A DNA stretch of 64,000 bases, taken from positions 62,001 through 126,000 of the forward strand of contig NZ_FORH01000006.1 of assembly GCF_900113955.1 (NCBI RefSeq), given 5' to 3'. Shown here in pieces: positions 27,182-34,021 of the stretch; position 1 is the stretch's first letter; the number at the start of each line of letters is the position of its first letter. The notes under the pieces were generated by a model. It had not been told where the DNA came from and searched no databases. It was given only the letters and a program-made list of their open reading frames with translations. This DNA is from Celeribacter neptunius (lineage in GTDB: Bacteria; Pseudomonadota; Alphaproteobacteria; Rhodobacterales; Rhodobacteraceae). The translations under genes and the position numbers were made by a program.

Positions 27182-27898
27182 ATGGACGACGACATTCACC
27201 TCTCCGAGACCGGACGCAAACGTATCGCAGAGCGCGCCGCAGCCTTCGCGCGTCTGGACCTTGCGAAAGCATGGCGGACACTCGGTGTTGAGGGAGACTG
27301 CCCCGCCACCTTCGAGGTCGATATGTCTGAGGCCATGAGCTTCTATTCCCCCGGCCCGGATCAAAAGGTGTCACTCGACGCCAAGACGCGAACGCCGATC
27401 TATCGCAAGCTCGAAAAGACGATTGCCGGCCTGCAAGATCAGCTGGACGAGATGCACGACCATATCGTTTGGGAAATTGACGCCGCCAGCACCGGTATCG
27501 AGCCGGAAGATTTCGAAGAGACCCTACCGGAAGACTACGAAGGCCTGAGCTTCGGCGGCTATCACATCCATCTCCTGATAGATCGACTCGCGACCTTCTC
27601 GGATATTCTCGACGAGGCGAAGCGCGTTCACGACAAGCCCAAAGGCAAACCCAAACAGAACGAGACCCTTTCCGACACGATCAAAGAACTCGGATACGTT
27701 TTCAAAAAATACACCGGGCAGGAGCCGATGACGGGCTATCGCTTCGACGATTGGAACGGGATTGATGACGCTCAAGTCTATCAGGGCCCGTTCTTCGATC
27801 TGCTGCACCTCGTTTTCTGGTCGATGTACGGGCACGAAAACCCGACCAGCCATGTGCTCGGGGACACGGCCAGACGCGCGTTTAATCTAAGAAAATAA
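27182..27898 (+). CDS. Hypothetical protein of the integrative element
   Basis: 238 residues, not recognised. It is acidic and soluble with no signal peptide. The ATG start is preferred over an upstream in-frame TTG because that would run through the CGTATCG repeat cluster. The sequence has a plausible N-terminal helix region (TGRKRIAERAAAFARLDLAKAWRTL) and a C-terminal part with FDLLHLVFWSMYGHENPTSHVLGDTARRAFN. The gene is the first after the integrase and could be under control of the repeat cluster. Role in the element unknown. Confidence 0.7.
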   Translation: MDDDIHLSETGRKRIAERAAAFARLDLAKAWRTLGVEGDCPATFEVDMSEAMSFYSPGPDQKVSLDAKTRTPIYRKLEKTIAGLQDQLDEMHDHIVWEIDAASTGIEPEDFEETLPEDYEGLSFGGYHIHLLIDRLATFSDILDEAKRVHDKPKGKPKQNETLSDTIKELGYVFKKYTGQEPMTGYRFDDWNGIDDAQVYQGPFFDLLHLVFWSMYGHENPTSHVLGDTARRAFNLRK

Positions 27899-28002
27899 GG
27901 CGATGGCGTTAATGGCGCAAAACGCGTCCATTTCCGCCATTAGAAGCGATTCGCAATACGCTGCATAAAGACCTCAACGCAACGACATGCAGCGAGGGCA
28001 AC
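27899..28002. other. Spacer with inverted repeat
   Basis: TAATGGCG and CGCCATTA are reverse complements separated by about 18 bases just after the preceding stop. Possibly a weak terminator or an operator of the following HTH gene. Confidence 0.4.
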
Positions 28003-28227
28003 ATGCAAACACAACCTGATCCTGACTACTACGACCGCCTGATCGACGAGAAAGAAGCGGCCAGCTACCTGTGCTATTCCGTGCGCGCCTTGCAGAACTG
28101 GCGCGTGCGCGGGGGCGGGCCTCTGTTCATCAAGGTCTCGGGCCGCTCCGTGCGCTACACGCGCCGCGACCTGCAAGACTGGATCAGCGCCAAGCGCGTC
28201 GCCAACACGACCTGCGCACCTTCCTAA
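28003..28227 (+). CDS. AlpA/excisionase-like HTH protein
   Basis: 74 residues. It has the HTH_17 layout: LIDEKEAASYLCYSVRALQNWRVRGGGPLFIKVSGRSVRYTRRDLQDWI. This is the helix-turn-helix followed by a beta-wing and a terminal DLxxWI helix that characterise AlpA/Xis regulators of P4-like elements. Such proteins act as excision directionality factors and as activators of the integrase or of early genes. It lies between the integrase side and the replication gene, matching satellite elements. Confidence 0.85.
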   Translation: MQTQPDPDYYDRLIDEKEAASYLCYSVRALQNWRVRGGGPLFIKVSGRSVRYTRRDLQDWISAKRVANTTCAPS

Positions 28228-28293
28228 CAAAATAGAGTTTTGCCCGTTCGGAGTTGGCAGCAACGAGCGGGATTTTGGGGCCGGATGGCTCTA

Positions 28294-28326
28294 GGGGCGC
28301 GGGGCAACACAGCCACACCGCGCCCC
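28294..28326. repeat. Stem-loop at the left border of the T-poor tract
   Basis: Perfect 9-bp stem GGGGCGCGG (28294-28302)/CCGCGCCCC (28318-28326) with a 15-nt loop. No U-run follows on either strand, so a simple terminator is unlikely. It directly precedes the T-poor tract upstream of the replication gene. Confidence 0.7.
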
Positions 28327-28590
28327 CTCTATACACCCGCCCCCCACCCAAAAAACACGGCAAAAAAAAGAAAACAACAAGGCCAAACAAACCCCCTAAA
28401 AGGTCAAAAACCGCCCGAACAACCCCAACAACCGGAAAAAAGAACGGCTCCAATCCCGCCAACCGAACCCCCCCCAAAAAAACCAAAAAGGCCAATGGCC
28501 CAAAAACCCCAACCTCCGGCAAAAAGAACCGCCGAAACCCCCCAAAAGCCCCGAAACGGCCCAAAACCGGAACCCAAAAGCAGCTTGCCG
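28327..28590. other. Extremely T-poor (A/C-rich) tract upstream of rep gene
   Basis: About 260 bp with fewer than ten T residues on the plus strand, made of runs such as CCCCCCACCCAAAAAACACGG; the minus strand is correspondingly G/T-rich with several G-runs. The lack of T removes nearly all stop codons and produces misleading long open frames on both strands. The translated products are low complexity, so I regard it as non-coding. The strand asymmetry and G-runs suggest a replication-origin or R-loop/quadruplex-forming function next to the initiator. Confidence 0.75.
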
Positions 28591-28791
28591 CAAACATCTG
28601 ATTGGAGCGCCGGGCGTTCAGCCCGGCCCCAAAACAATCGCTGCCCCGCCGGAGGCACCATTAAAGGGCGCGCCAGCGCCCGCACTTCCCTGAACATCCC
28701 CAACCAAGGCGCGCGGCATCGGCCGAATGAGGGGGGTGATTGTAGCACCCCCCTCTGGAAATACCGTCCGCCAAAGAGAAAGAGTAAAACA
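28591..28791. other. Leader of the rep gene
   Basis: Continuation of the non-coding region, GC-rich with a second stem-loop (see next feature) and a purine-rich ribosome-binding region (AAAGAGAAAGAG) before the ATG. No independent gene seen. Confidence 0.5.
28729..28755. repeat. Stem-loop immediately upstream of rep gene
   Basis: Perfect 10-bp stem GAGGGGGGTG/CACCCCCCTC with loop ATTGTAG, 36 bp before the rep start codon. In rolling-circle replicons the nick site is often exposed in such a loop; alternatively it could control translation of the initiator. Confidence 0.65.
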
Positions 28792-29943
28792 ATGAACATC
28801 CTTCACCGTGGCTTTGACCGTCTGGAATTGTCGATTGAGGCCAATATTCCGCCCGAGCTGTTCGAATATCTCGACCCGATCCGCGAAGAGGCCGAGGACG
28901 CCCGCGAGAGCCGCGCTGTGAGCTATGGCGGGGCGGAATTTGACCTGCTGCCCCATGGCGTGCAGGGCTATCGCTTTATCCTGCAAAGCGGGCCTCTGCC
29001 GGTCACGTGGTTCTTCAAGAAGCCCAATGCCCGCGACCCTTGGGGCATCCGCATTGTCGTCGGCTCGCTCATGCTCGCCACCCGAGGGCTGGGCTATGTC
29101 CGGACCCACATCGCTAACACGCTGGAACGGCTGGGCGTGCGCTATGGCCCGCGTCAGGTCAGCATTGGGCGCACCGACTTTTGCGTCGATATTCTGGCCC
29201 CGGAGTTTGAGTTGACGCCGGAGAATTTTGTGATTCACAGCCACTCGAACCGCGCCGATCACCTGACCCCGGAGGATCACAGGCTGAGCAATGGTAAATC
29301 CGGGCGGTTCACCTCCGTCACCGTTGGCAAAATGCCGGGGCGGCAGGTGACGATCTATGACAAGCGGCTCGAAGTCACCGACAAGCGCAAGCCGATCTGG
29401 TGGGAACTGTGGAACGAGACCCGTAAAGCCGAGGGCTTGCCCCCTCTGGACCCGAAAGACCGCTCGGAGAGCCGGATTTGGCGCGTTGAGGTGCGGGCAG
29501 GCAAGCGGATCATGAAAGACCGATGGGGCATCACCACTTGGGAGGATTTCGACGCCAAATTCGGCGACGTGATCGCGGAAGCCTTTGAGAAAATCCGCTA
29601 TTGCGAACCCGACCCGACGGACAGCAACCGCGCCCGCTGGCCGAACCATGAGATTTGGGACATAGCCAAGGTGGACGCGGACGAAGACCTGACCGAGATG
29701 CGCAGCCATGTGGGCGCCAGCGCCGTGAAGGAGGTGCACAAGGCCGATCAGATCAAAATGATCCTCGCCCTCACCTTGGGCAATTGCACCACCCTAGCGG
29801 CCCTTGAAGGCGTCGAGAACGACGATCTACAGGGCTACATGCAGGACATGGGCGAGCGGTTGCGGATGGAAATCCAAGCCGACCCCGAGCGCGCCGCCAA
29901 CAAGCTCAGCAAGGCCAAGGAGAGGTATCGGTTTGTCGGGTGA
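28792..29943 (+). CDS. Probable replication initiator (Rep_trans family)
   Basis: 383 residues from the ATG at 28792, preceded by a purine-rich RBS. The frame is open further upstream only because of the T-poor tract, so that extension is rejected. The central region has QVTIYDKRLEVTDKR (Y189, D190, K191) and then SRIWRVEVRAGKRIM, matching the IYDK...RvEvR pattern of replication initiation factors of rolling-circle plasmids and filamentous phages (PF02486 type). These nick and religate the origin with a tyrosine. The assignment is by motif pattern only. It suggests the element can replicate after excision. Confidence 0.62.
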   Translation: MNILHRGFDRLELSIEANIPPELFEYLDPIREEAEDARESRAVSYGGAEFDLLPHGVQGYRFILQSGPLPVTWFFKKPNARDPWGIRIVVGSLMLATRGLGYVRTHIANTLERLGVRYGPRQVSIGRTDFCVDILAPEFELTPENFVIHSHSNRADHLTPEDHRLSNGKSGRFTSVTVGKMPGRQVTIYDKRLEVTDKRKPIWWELWNETRKAEGLPPLDPKDRSESRIWRVEVRAGKRIMKDRWGITTWEDFDAKFGDVIAEAFEKIRYCEPDPTDSNRARWPNHEIWDIAKVDADEDLTEMRSHVGASAVKEVHKADQIKMILALTLGNCTTLAALEGVENDDLQGYMQDMGERLRMEIQADPERAANKLSKAKERYRFVG

Positions 29944-30101
29944 GTGACCACAAATCACACGTTATACATTCGGCGGGCAAATAATGCCCGCCTTGGGGCG
30001 AGAACTCCTAAAACTGGTGCAATCGGCCCAACCTGACACTCACGCATTGAGCAGCAAATGTCCGGGGGCAGCCGAAAGCAGACATCTGAGGAATAACCTG
30101 A
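29944..30101. other. Spacer after rep gene
   Basis: Between the convergent ends of the rep and DUF982 genes. Nothing recognisable beyond ordinary spacer sequence. Confidence 0.3.
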
Positions 30102-30452
30102 CTATGCGACTGTCTGCGTTGCCACCACAGGCACGAAACCTGCGGTTTTCGCGGCCATCATAAACGCTTTGCGCGCCTCGCCGACAGGGGTCATGCAATC
30201 CATTGCCGCTTCAATTGTCTCCAGTGCGCGTTGCCGCGCGTCGTCTGACACGGGCCATTTACGGTGAAGCCAGTGGCGCGCTTTTTCGATGGTGCCGAAT
30301 TTCTGCACGTCGCCCTCGGGTGAAGTGACGAGCGACAGGGGGGTGCCCCAGTAAATTTCTATCAAGATCTTTTTCTTTCTCGGATACAAACCGCGTGGCC
30401 GTGGAGACGGGATCGCGGTTTCGGGCAGCTCGTGGCATGCGGCCAACGGCAT
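30102..30452 (-). CDS. DUF982 family protein
   Basis: 116 residues. The pattern SPEGDVQKFGTIEKARHWLHRKWPVSDDARQRALETIEAAMDCMTPVGEARKAFMMAAKTAGF is that of DUF982, small proteins common in Rhizobiales and Rhodobacterales, often on plasmids and islands. Function is unknown. It is the only leftward gene of the element. The first ~25 residues are basic and proline-rich and not part of the domain, so translation may start further in. Confidence 0.75.
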   Translation of the reverse strand: MPLAACHELPETAIPSPRPRGLYPRKKKILIEIYWGTPLSLVTSPEGDVQKFGTIEKARHWLHRKWPVSDDARQRALETIEAAMDCMTPVGEARKAFMMAAKTAGFVPVVATQTVA

Positions 30453-31112
30453 CCGCCCTTATGGGTGACTTGGTTCAGATGAACTCAAGAGAAATGACCG
30501 AACGTGGGCGCGGCGCAGGGGAATGTCTCCACCATGCACCTGCGTAGCACGGGATTATTGCACCGTGCTGCGGACCCATCGTTCTGGTCAGGTGATAAAT
30601 TTTGCGATTGATCGATCAATCACGTCGTCTGTCTCGCTCGGTTTGATGAGAGACAGCGCACATCTGCTGGCGATTGAGGGTATGTGCCACAGGTCAGACG
30701 TATGTGATAGAAATAGGCGCTCTGCCGCCGAAATACGAGGCATTTTTCTGAGAAAGTCTCGAAACCCGCCTTAGCTATGGAAAACAATCACTATTATTTT
30801 CTGAAACTCGGGCAAGCGGGGCCGCGTCTTGCCATCCCACGGTGACTTAGGGGACAAGTTGCGCCGCTCGCATGTCATTTCACTGGTAATGCGGTGCGCG
30901 ATCCCCCATATCTATTGAGGTTACAAGGAAATTCTCACAGGCGGGCGACGACCCGCACCATCGCTGCGGTGCGCAATATGCCCCCAGTTTCTCCTCGTAT
31001 CCGGACGACACACCAAACGAACTGGTCCCAAGTTGCCGATCCCGAGGAGGCTGCCACATGTCTGTGGCGTCTTTTCCGCATTCATAAGTTGCTCCCGGAA
31101 AGGACACTCAAA
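30453..31112. other. 660-bp region without a confident gene
   Basis: Contains short open frames on both strands, none with convincing composition or start signals. A perfect 16-bp palindrome GATTGATCGATCAATC lies at 30606-30621. The sequence is of lower GC in places and may hold the promoter for the leftward DUF982 gene and the rightward small gene. Confidence 0.45.
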
Positions 31113-31307
31113 ATGACAAAACACATTGGTCACAGTACCGAAACCGACGCCGAAAAAACACCCATCACACAAAAGCCCCAGATCAAGGCCACCAAGCCGA
31201 CCACTGGCGAGGCGCCGAAACCGCGTCGCTCGATTTTCGATGCGTCCTATGCCCCTATCGGGGCGGAACTGCGCAAGGCCTGGTCGCGCCACGGTCGAAA
31301 ATTATGA
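31113..31307 (+). CDS. Small hypothetical protein
   Basis: 64 residues starting MTKHIGHSTETDAEK after a GGACACTCAAA leader. It is lysine/threonine/proline-rich in the first half and ends IFDASYAPIGAELRKAWSRHGRKL, which looks like an amphipathic basic helix. It overlaps the next gene by four bases (ATGA), suggesting translational coupling. Function unknown. Its frame is open further upstream to 30894, but that part lacks a plausible start. Confidence 0.5.
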   Translation: MTKHIGHSTETDAEKTPITQKPQIKATKPTTGEAPKPRRSIFDASYAPIGAELRKAWSRHGRKL

Positions 31308-32191
31308 CAAGATCGGGGGAATTCTTGCGGGATCATGGATGTTCGGTGACAGGGCACAGTAGCCGCATCACGACCCAAACTGAGCTTCGGATCAAACTTG
31401 GCTGCCGGTTCAAATTTGACCTGCCACAGCCCACGCCGATGATTGCCCTGCTGAATGTGCATTTTTCTCGCGTCAGTGACTTGGAATATCCAGATCATAT
31501 TATCACCACGCCCCGTGTTCCCATGAGCGGTTATCGGGACAGATTTGGCAACTGGTGTACACGTATCGTCGCTCCTCAAGGGAATTTCACGATCGAGACG
31601 CAGACGATCATCGCAGACAATGGTTTGCCCGACGCCCGCCCGAGTACCGGCGTACAAACCCCGGTCGAAAATCTCCCGAATGAGGTGCTCGTCTATCTTC
31701 TGGGAAGCCGGTATTGCGAAACCGATACTCTATCGGATAAGGCGTGGAAATTGTTTCAACACACACCTCCCGGACACGCACGGGTGCAAGCAATCTGTAA
31801 TTACGTTCACGGTCAAATCCGCTTCGACTACCTAGCAGCACAGTCTACGCGCAGCGCGATGCAAGCCAATCAGGAGGCACAGGGCGTGTGCCGCGATTAC
31901 GCGCATCTGGCGATCACCTTTTGCCGCTGCATGAACATTCCCGCGCGCTATTGCACCGGTTATCTCGGTGACATCGGGACGCCTCCCCCTTACCCGCCCG
32001 GAGACTTTGCCGCCTGGATGGAGGTCTGGCTGGACGGGCGTTGGTGGGTGTTCGATCCGCGCAATAACACGCCGCGCATCGGCCGTGTTCTGGTGGCACA
32101 GGGGCGCGATGCCGCGGATGTGCCATTGATCCATTCTTTCGGCAAAACCCTTCTGACAGGCTTCGAAGTCTGGAGCGATCGGATCGCGTGA
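31304..32191 (+). CDS. Transglutaminase-like protein with altered catalytic triad
   Basis: 295 residues; homology begins near residue 25 (TELRIKLGCRFKFDLPQPTPM), so an internal start is possible. A bacterial transglutaminase-like N-terminal region (SGYRDRFGNWCTR) precedes the cysteine-protease-like core. The presumed nucleophile is C196 in QGVCRDYAHLAI. The position that usually carries the catalytic His (HAW...EV) reads FAAWMEVWLDGRWWVFDPRN, with Ala at 237, while the Asp of the triad is kept. Hence activity is uncertain. The tail GRVLVAQGRDAADVPLIHSFG is characteristic of an alphaproteobacterial subfamily. Cargo of the element. Confidence 0.8.
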   Translation: MTRSGEFLRDHGCSVTGHSSRITTQTELRIKLGCRFKFDLPQPTPMIALLNVHFSRVSDLEYPDHIITTPRVPMSGYRDRFGNWCTRIVAPQGNFTIETQTIIADNGLPDARPSTGVQTPVENLPNEVLVYLLGSRYCETDTLSDKAWKLFQHTPPGHARVQAICNYVHGQIRFDYLAAQSTRSAMQANQEAQGVCRDYAHLAITFCRCMNIPARYCTGYLGDIGTPPPYPPGDFAAWMEVWLDGRWWVFDPRNNTPRIGRVLVAQGRDAADVPLIHSFGKTLLTGFEVWSDRIA

Positions 32192-32416
32192 CATCTGCCC
32201 GGCAGCAAGGCGTCAACAGCGGCATTCCGCGCCGGTGCTATCAGCCGGTCGATCCCTTTTTCTTTGCTATTGCGGGGCTCGTCCTGTACACGGGTAGTGC
32301 AACGTTTTTTCCATCTGCATCCTGTCTCCTTTATCGGTTCCAGTCTGCCGCTTCGATCTGACTGAGCCGGGCAACCGCATTCACGTGGGCTGCAAAATAC
32401 TCAAGGAGACATCACA

Positions 32417-32623
32417 ATGGCCAATGGCACTGTGAAATGGTTCAACCAAACTAAAGGCTTCGGCTTCATCGCACCGGAATCCGGTGGGCGCGATATTTTC
32501 GTCCATATTTCGGCGATGGAACGCGGCGGTATCGCGCAACTGGATGACGGTCAATCGGTCACCTTCGACGTCGAAGCCGGACGTGACGGGCGCGAATCCG
32601 CGATCAATCTGGCACTCGCCTGA
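32417..32623 (+). CDS. Cold shock protein (CspA family)
   Basis: 68 residues forming one OB-fold cold shock domain with RNP1-like KGFGFIAPE and RNP2-like DIFVHISAM motifs. It binds single-stranded nucleic acid and acts as an RNA chaperone. The ~220-bp leader upstream is long, as is common for cold shock genes whose 5' UTR is regulatory. A good RBS (AAGGAGA) precedes the ATG. It lies within the integrative element, and may be coupled to the small gene that follows 56 bp downstream. Confidence 0.93.
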   Translation: MANGTVKWFNQTKGFGFIAPESGGRDIFVHISAMERGGIAQLDDGQSVTFDVEAGRDGRESAINLALA

Positions 32624-32679
32624 TTTGACCGGTTCCAGACCCGGCGGTCATCGCCGGGTCTCACAACCAAGGAGGGCTC

Positions 32680-32898
32680 ATGTCCAATAAAGACAAAGCC
32701 GCTGCCCTGTTTCGCCAAACCACCGCGAAGCCTGCTACGGCGCATGACCGAACTGCGGCTGCGGCGCGCGAGATTGTCGAAACAGAAGCCAACCGCCGCG
32801 CAGACCTGACGGCCAGCCTGAAGGCGGCACGATTGGCACGCGATGCAGGTAGGGACGCGCCTGACGGTCCGCCTGCCTCCGACAAGAAAAACATTTGA
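32680..32898 (+). CDS. Small hypothetical protein downstream of csp
   Basis: 72 residues, highly charged and alanine-rich (SNKDKAAALFRQTTAKPATAHDRTAAAAREIVETEANRRADL), predicted largely helical, no signal or membrane segment. A GGAGG RBS lies 6-7 bases before the ATG. Probably co-transcribed with the cold shock gene. Function unknown. Confidence 0.65.
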   Translation: MSNKDKAAALFRQTTAKPATAHDRTAAAAREIVETEANRRADLTASLKAARLARDAGRDAPDGPPASDKKNI

Positions 32899-32961
32899 GC
32901 CGATTTCATGGGCTCGAGATGAAATTCCGGGATATTTTCGGAATACGATGAAGGGCCAAAC

Positions 32962-33123
32962 ATGACACTCAAAAAGACCCCCGCAGGTGGGACCCCTGCG
33001 ATGATGACCATTACTCAAAAGAAGAAGAAATCCGACCTCGGTTGGCATCATTTCTTTGAGCGCCTTGCGGCGGAAAAGACTTTGGACACACGGCAAGCCT
33101 TGCCGCAAAACGTCCAAGAATAA
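32962..33123 (+). CDS. Short basic hypothetical protein
   Basis: 53 residues, MTLKKTPAGGTPAMM followed by a KKKK cluster and SDLGWHHFFERLAAEK. The AAGGGCC before the ATG is a modest RBS. It follows two small genes in the same direction and precedes a terminator, which makes an operon plausible. Function unknown; it is short enough to be doubtful. Confidence 0.4.
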   Translation: MTLKKTPAGGTPAMMTITQKKKKSDLGWHHFFERLAAEKTLDTRQALPQNVQE

Positions 33124-33517
33124 CGTCATCCCTCTATGACCTATGGAAGATGGCGTTTTCGGTGGACCAACTGATCGCGATCAGGCTCCAATAGAGCCGA
33201 TCAGCATTCGTTGATGCGCCACCGGAAGGTGAAGCGGCAGAGCATAGTCTCTGCCGCTTTGCTTTTACAAACCCCGTTTCATGGAATGCTGTGCTTTAAA
33301 TTATCTACGTTTCTCGCTTCGTTGTGGATGTGGTCGTTTGTTTGCTGTGCGGCGAATGGCGGCTAACCGCCCAAAAGCACCGCCACGCGGCTCGGCAGTT
33401 GCTTCTAAGCAACGCCTTTAAAACCTCTTCCCGTGCTTCCTTATTGCTTCCCGATTTAAAACTAGAACAAACGAGAATATTCAAAAATCAATTATCATGT
33501 TGATTTTGTTGTTAAAG
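33124..33517. other. Right end of the integrative element, no gene
   Basis: About 390 bp, AT-rich towards the tRNA. Apart from a strong terminator near 33232 I see no gene. The last ~100 bp before the attachment repeat are the place where integrase/excisionase arm sites would be expected. Confidence 0.5.
33232..33266 (+). terminator. Rho-independent terminator of the csp-containing unit
   Basis: Perfect 11-bp stem AAGCGGCAGAG/CTCTGCCGCTT with loop CATAGT followed by TGCTTTT. It ends the rightward transcription unit before the tRNA-Arg. Confidence 0.88.
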
Positions 33518-33563
33518 TTGGCGATCCCTTGAGGACTCGAACCCCAAACCTGCTGATTAGAAG
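33518..33563. repeat. Right attachment repeat inside tRNA-Arg, attR
   Basis: 46 bp identical to the left repeat. It forms the 3' part of the intact tRNA-Arg, so integration restored the tRNA. Confidence 0.95.
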
Positions 33564-33595
33564 TCAGCTGCTCTATCCAGTTGAGCTAAGGGACC
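33519..33595 (-). tRNA. tRNA-Arg (anticodon TCT)
   Basis: Complete cloverleaf on the minus strand: acceptor GGTCCCT/AGGGATC, D-arm GCTC...GAGC, anticodon arm GCTGA-CTTCTAA-TCAGC with TCT, T-arm TGGGG-TTCGAGT-CCTCA, discriminator G and encoded CCA. It reads AGA codons. The 3' half, from the anticodon loop on, is duplicated at the far end of the element. Confidence 0.97.
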
Positions 33596-34021
33596 GCACT
33601 TGGGCTCGGGACCATGGATGCGATGCCCGAGGCTGGCAGGTCGACAATCGGACATTCGCCCGTCGCATGCGCCAAACTCTCTAGCCATGCTCCGAGCTGG
33701 TTTCAAGCAAAACGTGTCCCGCGCGCAACCGTCTCTGCTCGGGCTTGCCTGATCTGGCACGGCCGCAGCGTGACGATGGGGCCGCCGCCCCCGAGGAGTG
33801 CTCTGCCGTTTTCGGCGATGCTCCGCGTTGTGGCGCTGTCTTTGCGCAAAACACTTGCCCTGACCCGGGGGAAGCCTGCAAACATATGAAAGAGACTTTT
33901 GTGACGCTGTTTTCTGGTGCGTATTCTCGCGGAGCCTGACCTGCATGGTCCGTCGTGTATCGGGTTCGTGTTGTTATCGGGGCTGACCCTTTCGAAGCCC
34001 GAGCTGATTGGACGGTAAAAT
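33596..34021. other. Region between tRNA-Arg and gamma-glutamyltransferase gene
   Basis: About 425 bp. Contains the tRNA promoter region (leftward) and the leader of the rightward gene. Several short frames overlap, none convincing. Confidence 0.4.

Larger units (their letters stand above)
25644..33563. mobile_element. 7.9-kb integrative element in tRNA-Arg(TCT)
   Basis: Bounded by 46-bp direct repeats of the tRNA-Arg 3' half; the intact tRNA is at the right end and the truncated copy at the left. In order it encodes a P4-type tyrosine integrase, a 238-aa unknown protein, an AlpA/Xis-like HTH protein, a Rep_trans-like initiator, a DUF982 protein, a transglutaminase-like protein, a cold shock protein and small unknown proteins. 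No capsid, relaxase or conjugation genes are present. The layout int - HTH - rep resembles satellite elements (PICI-like) or integrated rolling-circle plasmids. The integrase is at the end opposite to the intact tRNA. Confidence 0.85.

Noticed and set aside
28240-28791. N-terminal extension of the rep gene and minus-strand frames in the same place
   Set aside because: The frames are open only because T is nearly absent. The products are low-complexity proline/lysine or glycine/phenylalanine strings, and a good start with RBS exists at 28792.
30523-30774. Possible 83-codon gene
   Set aside because: No RBS, irregular composition and no recognisable domain; left as unassigned region.
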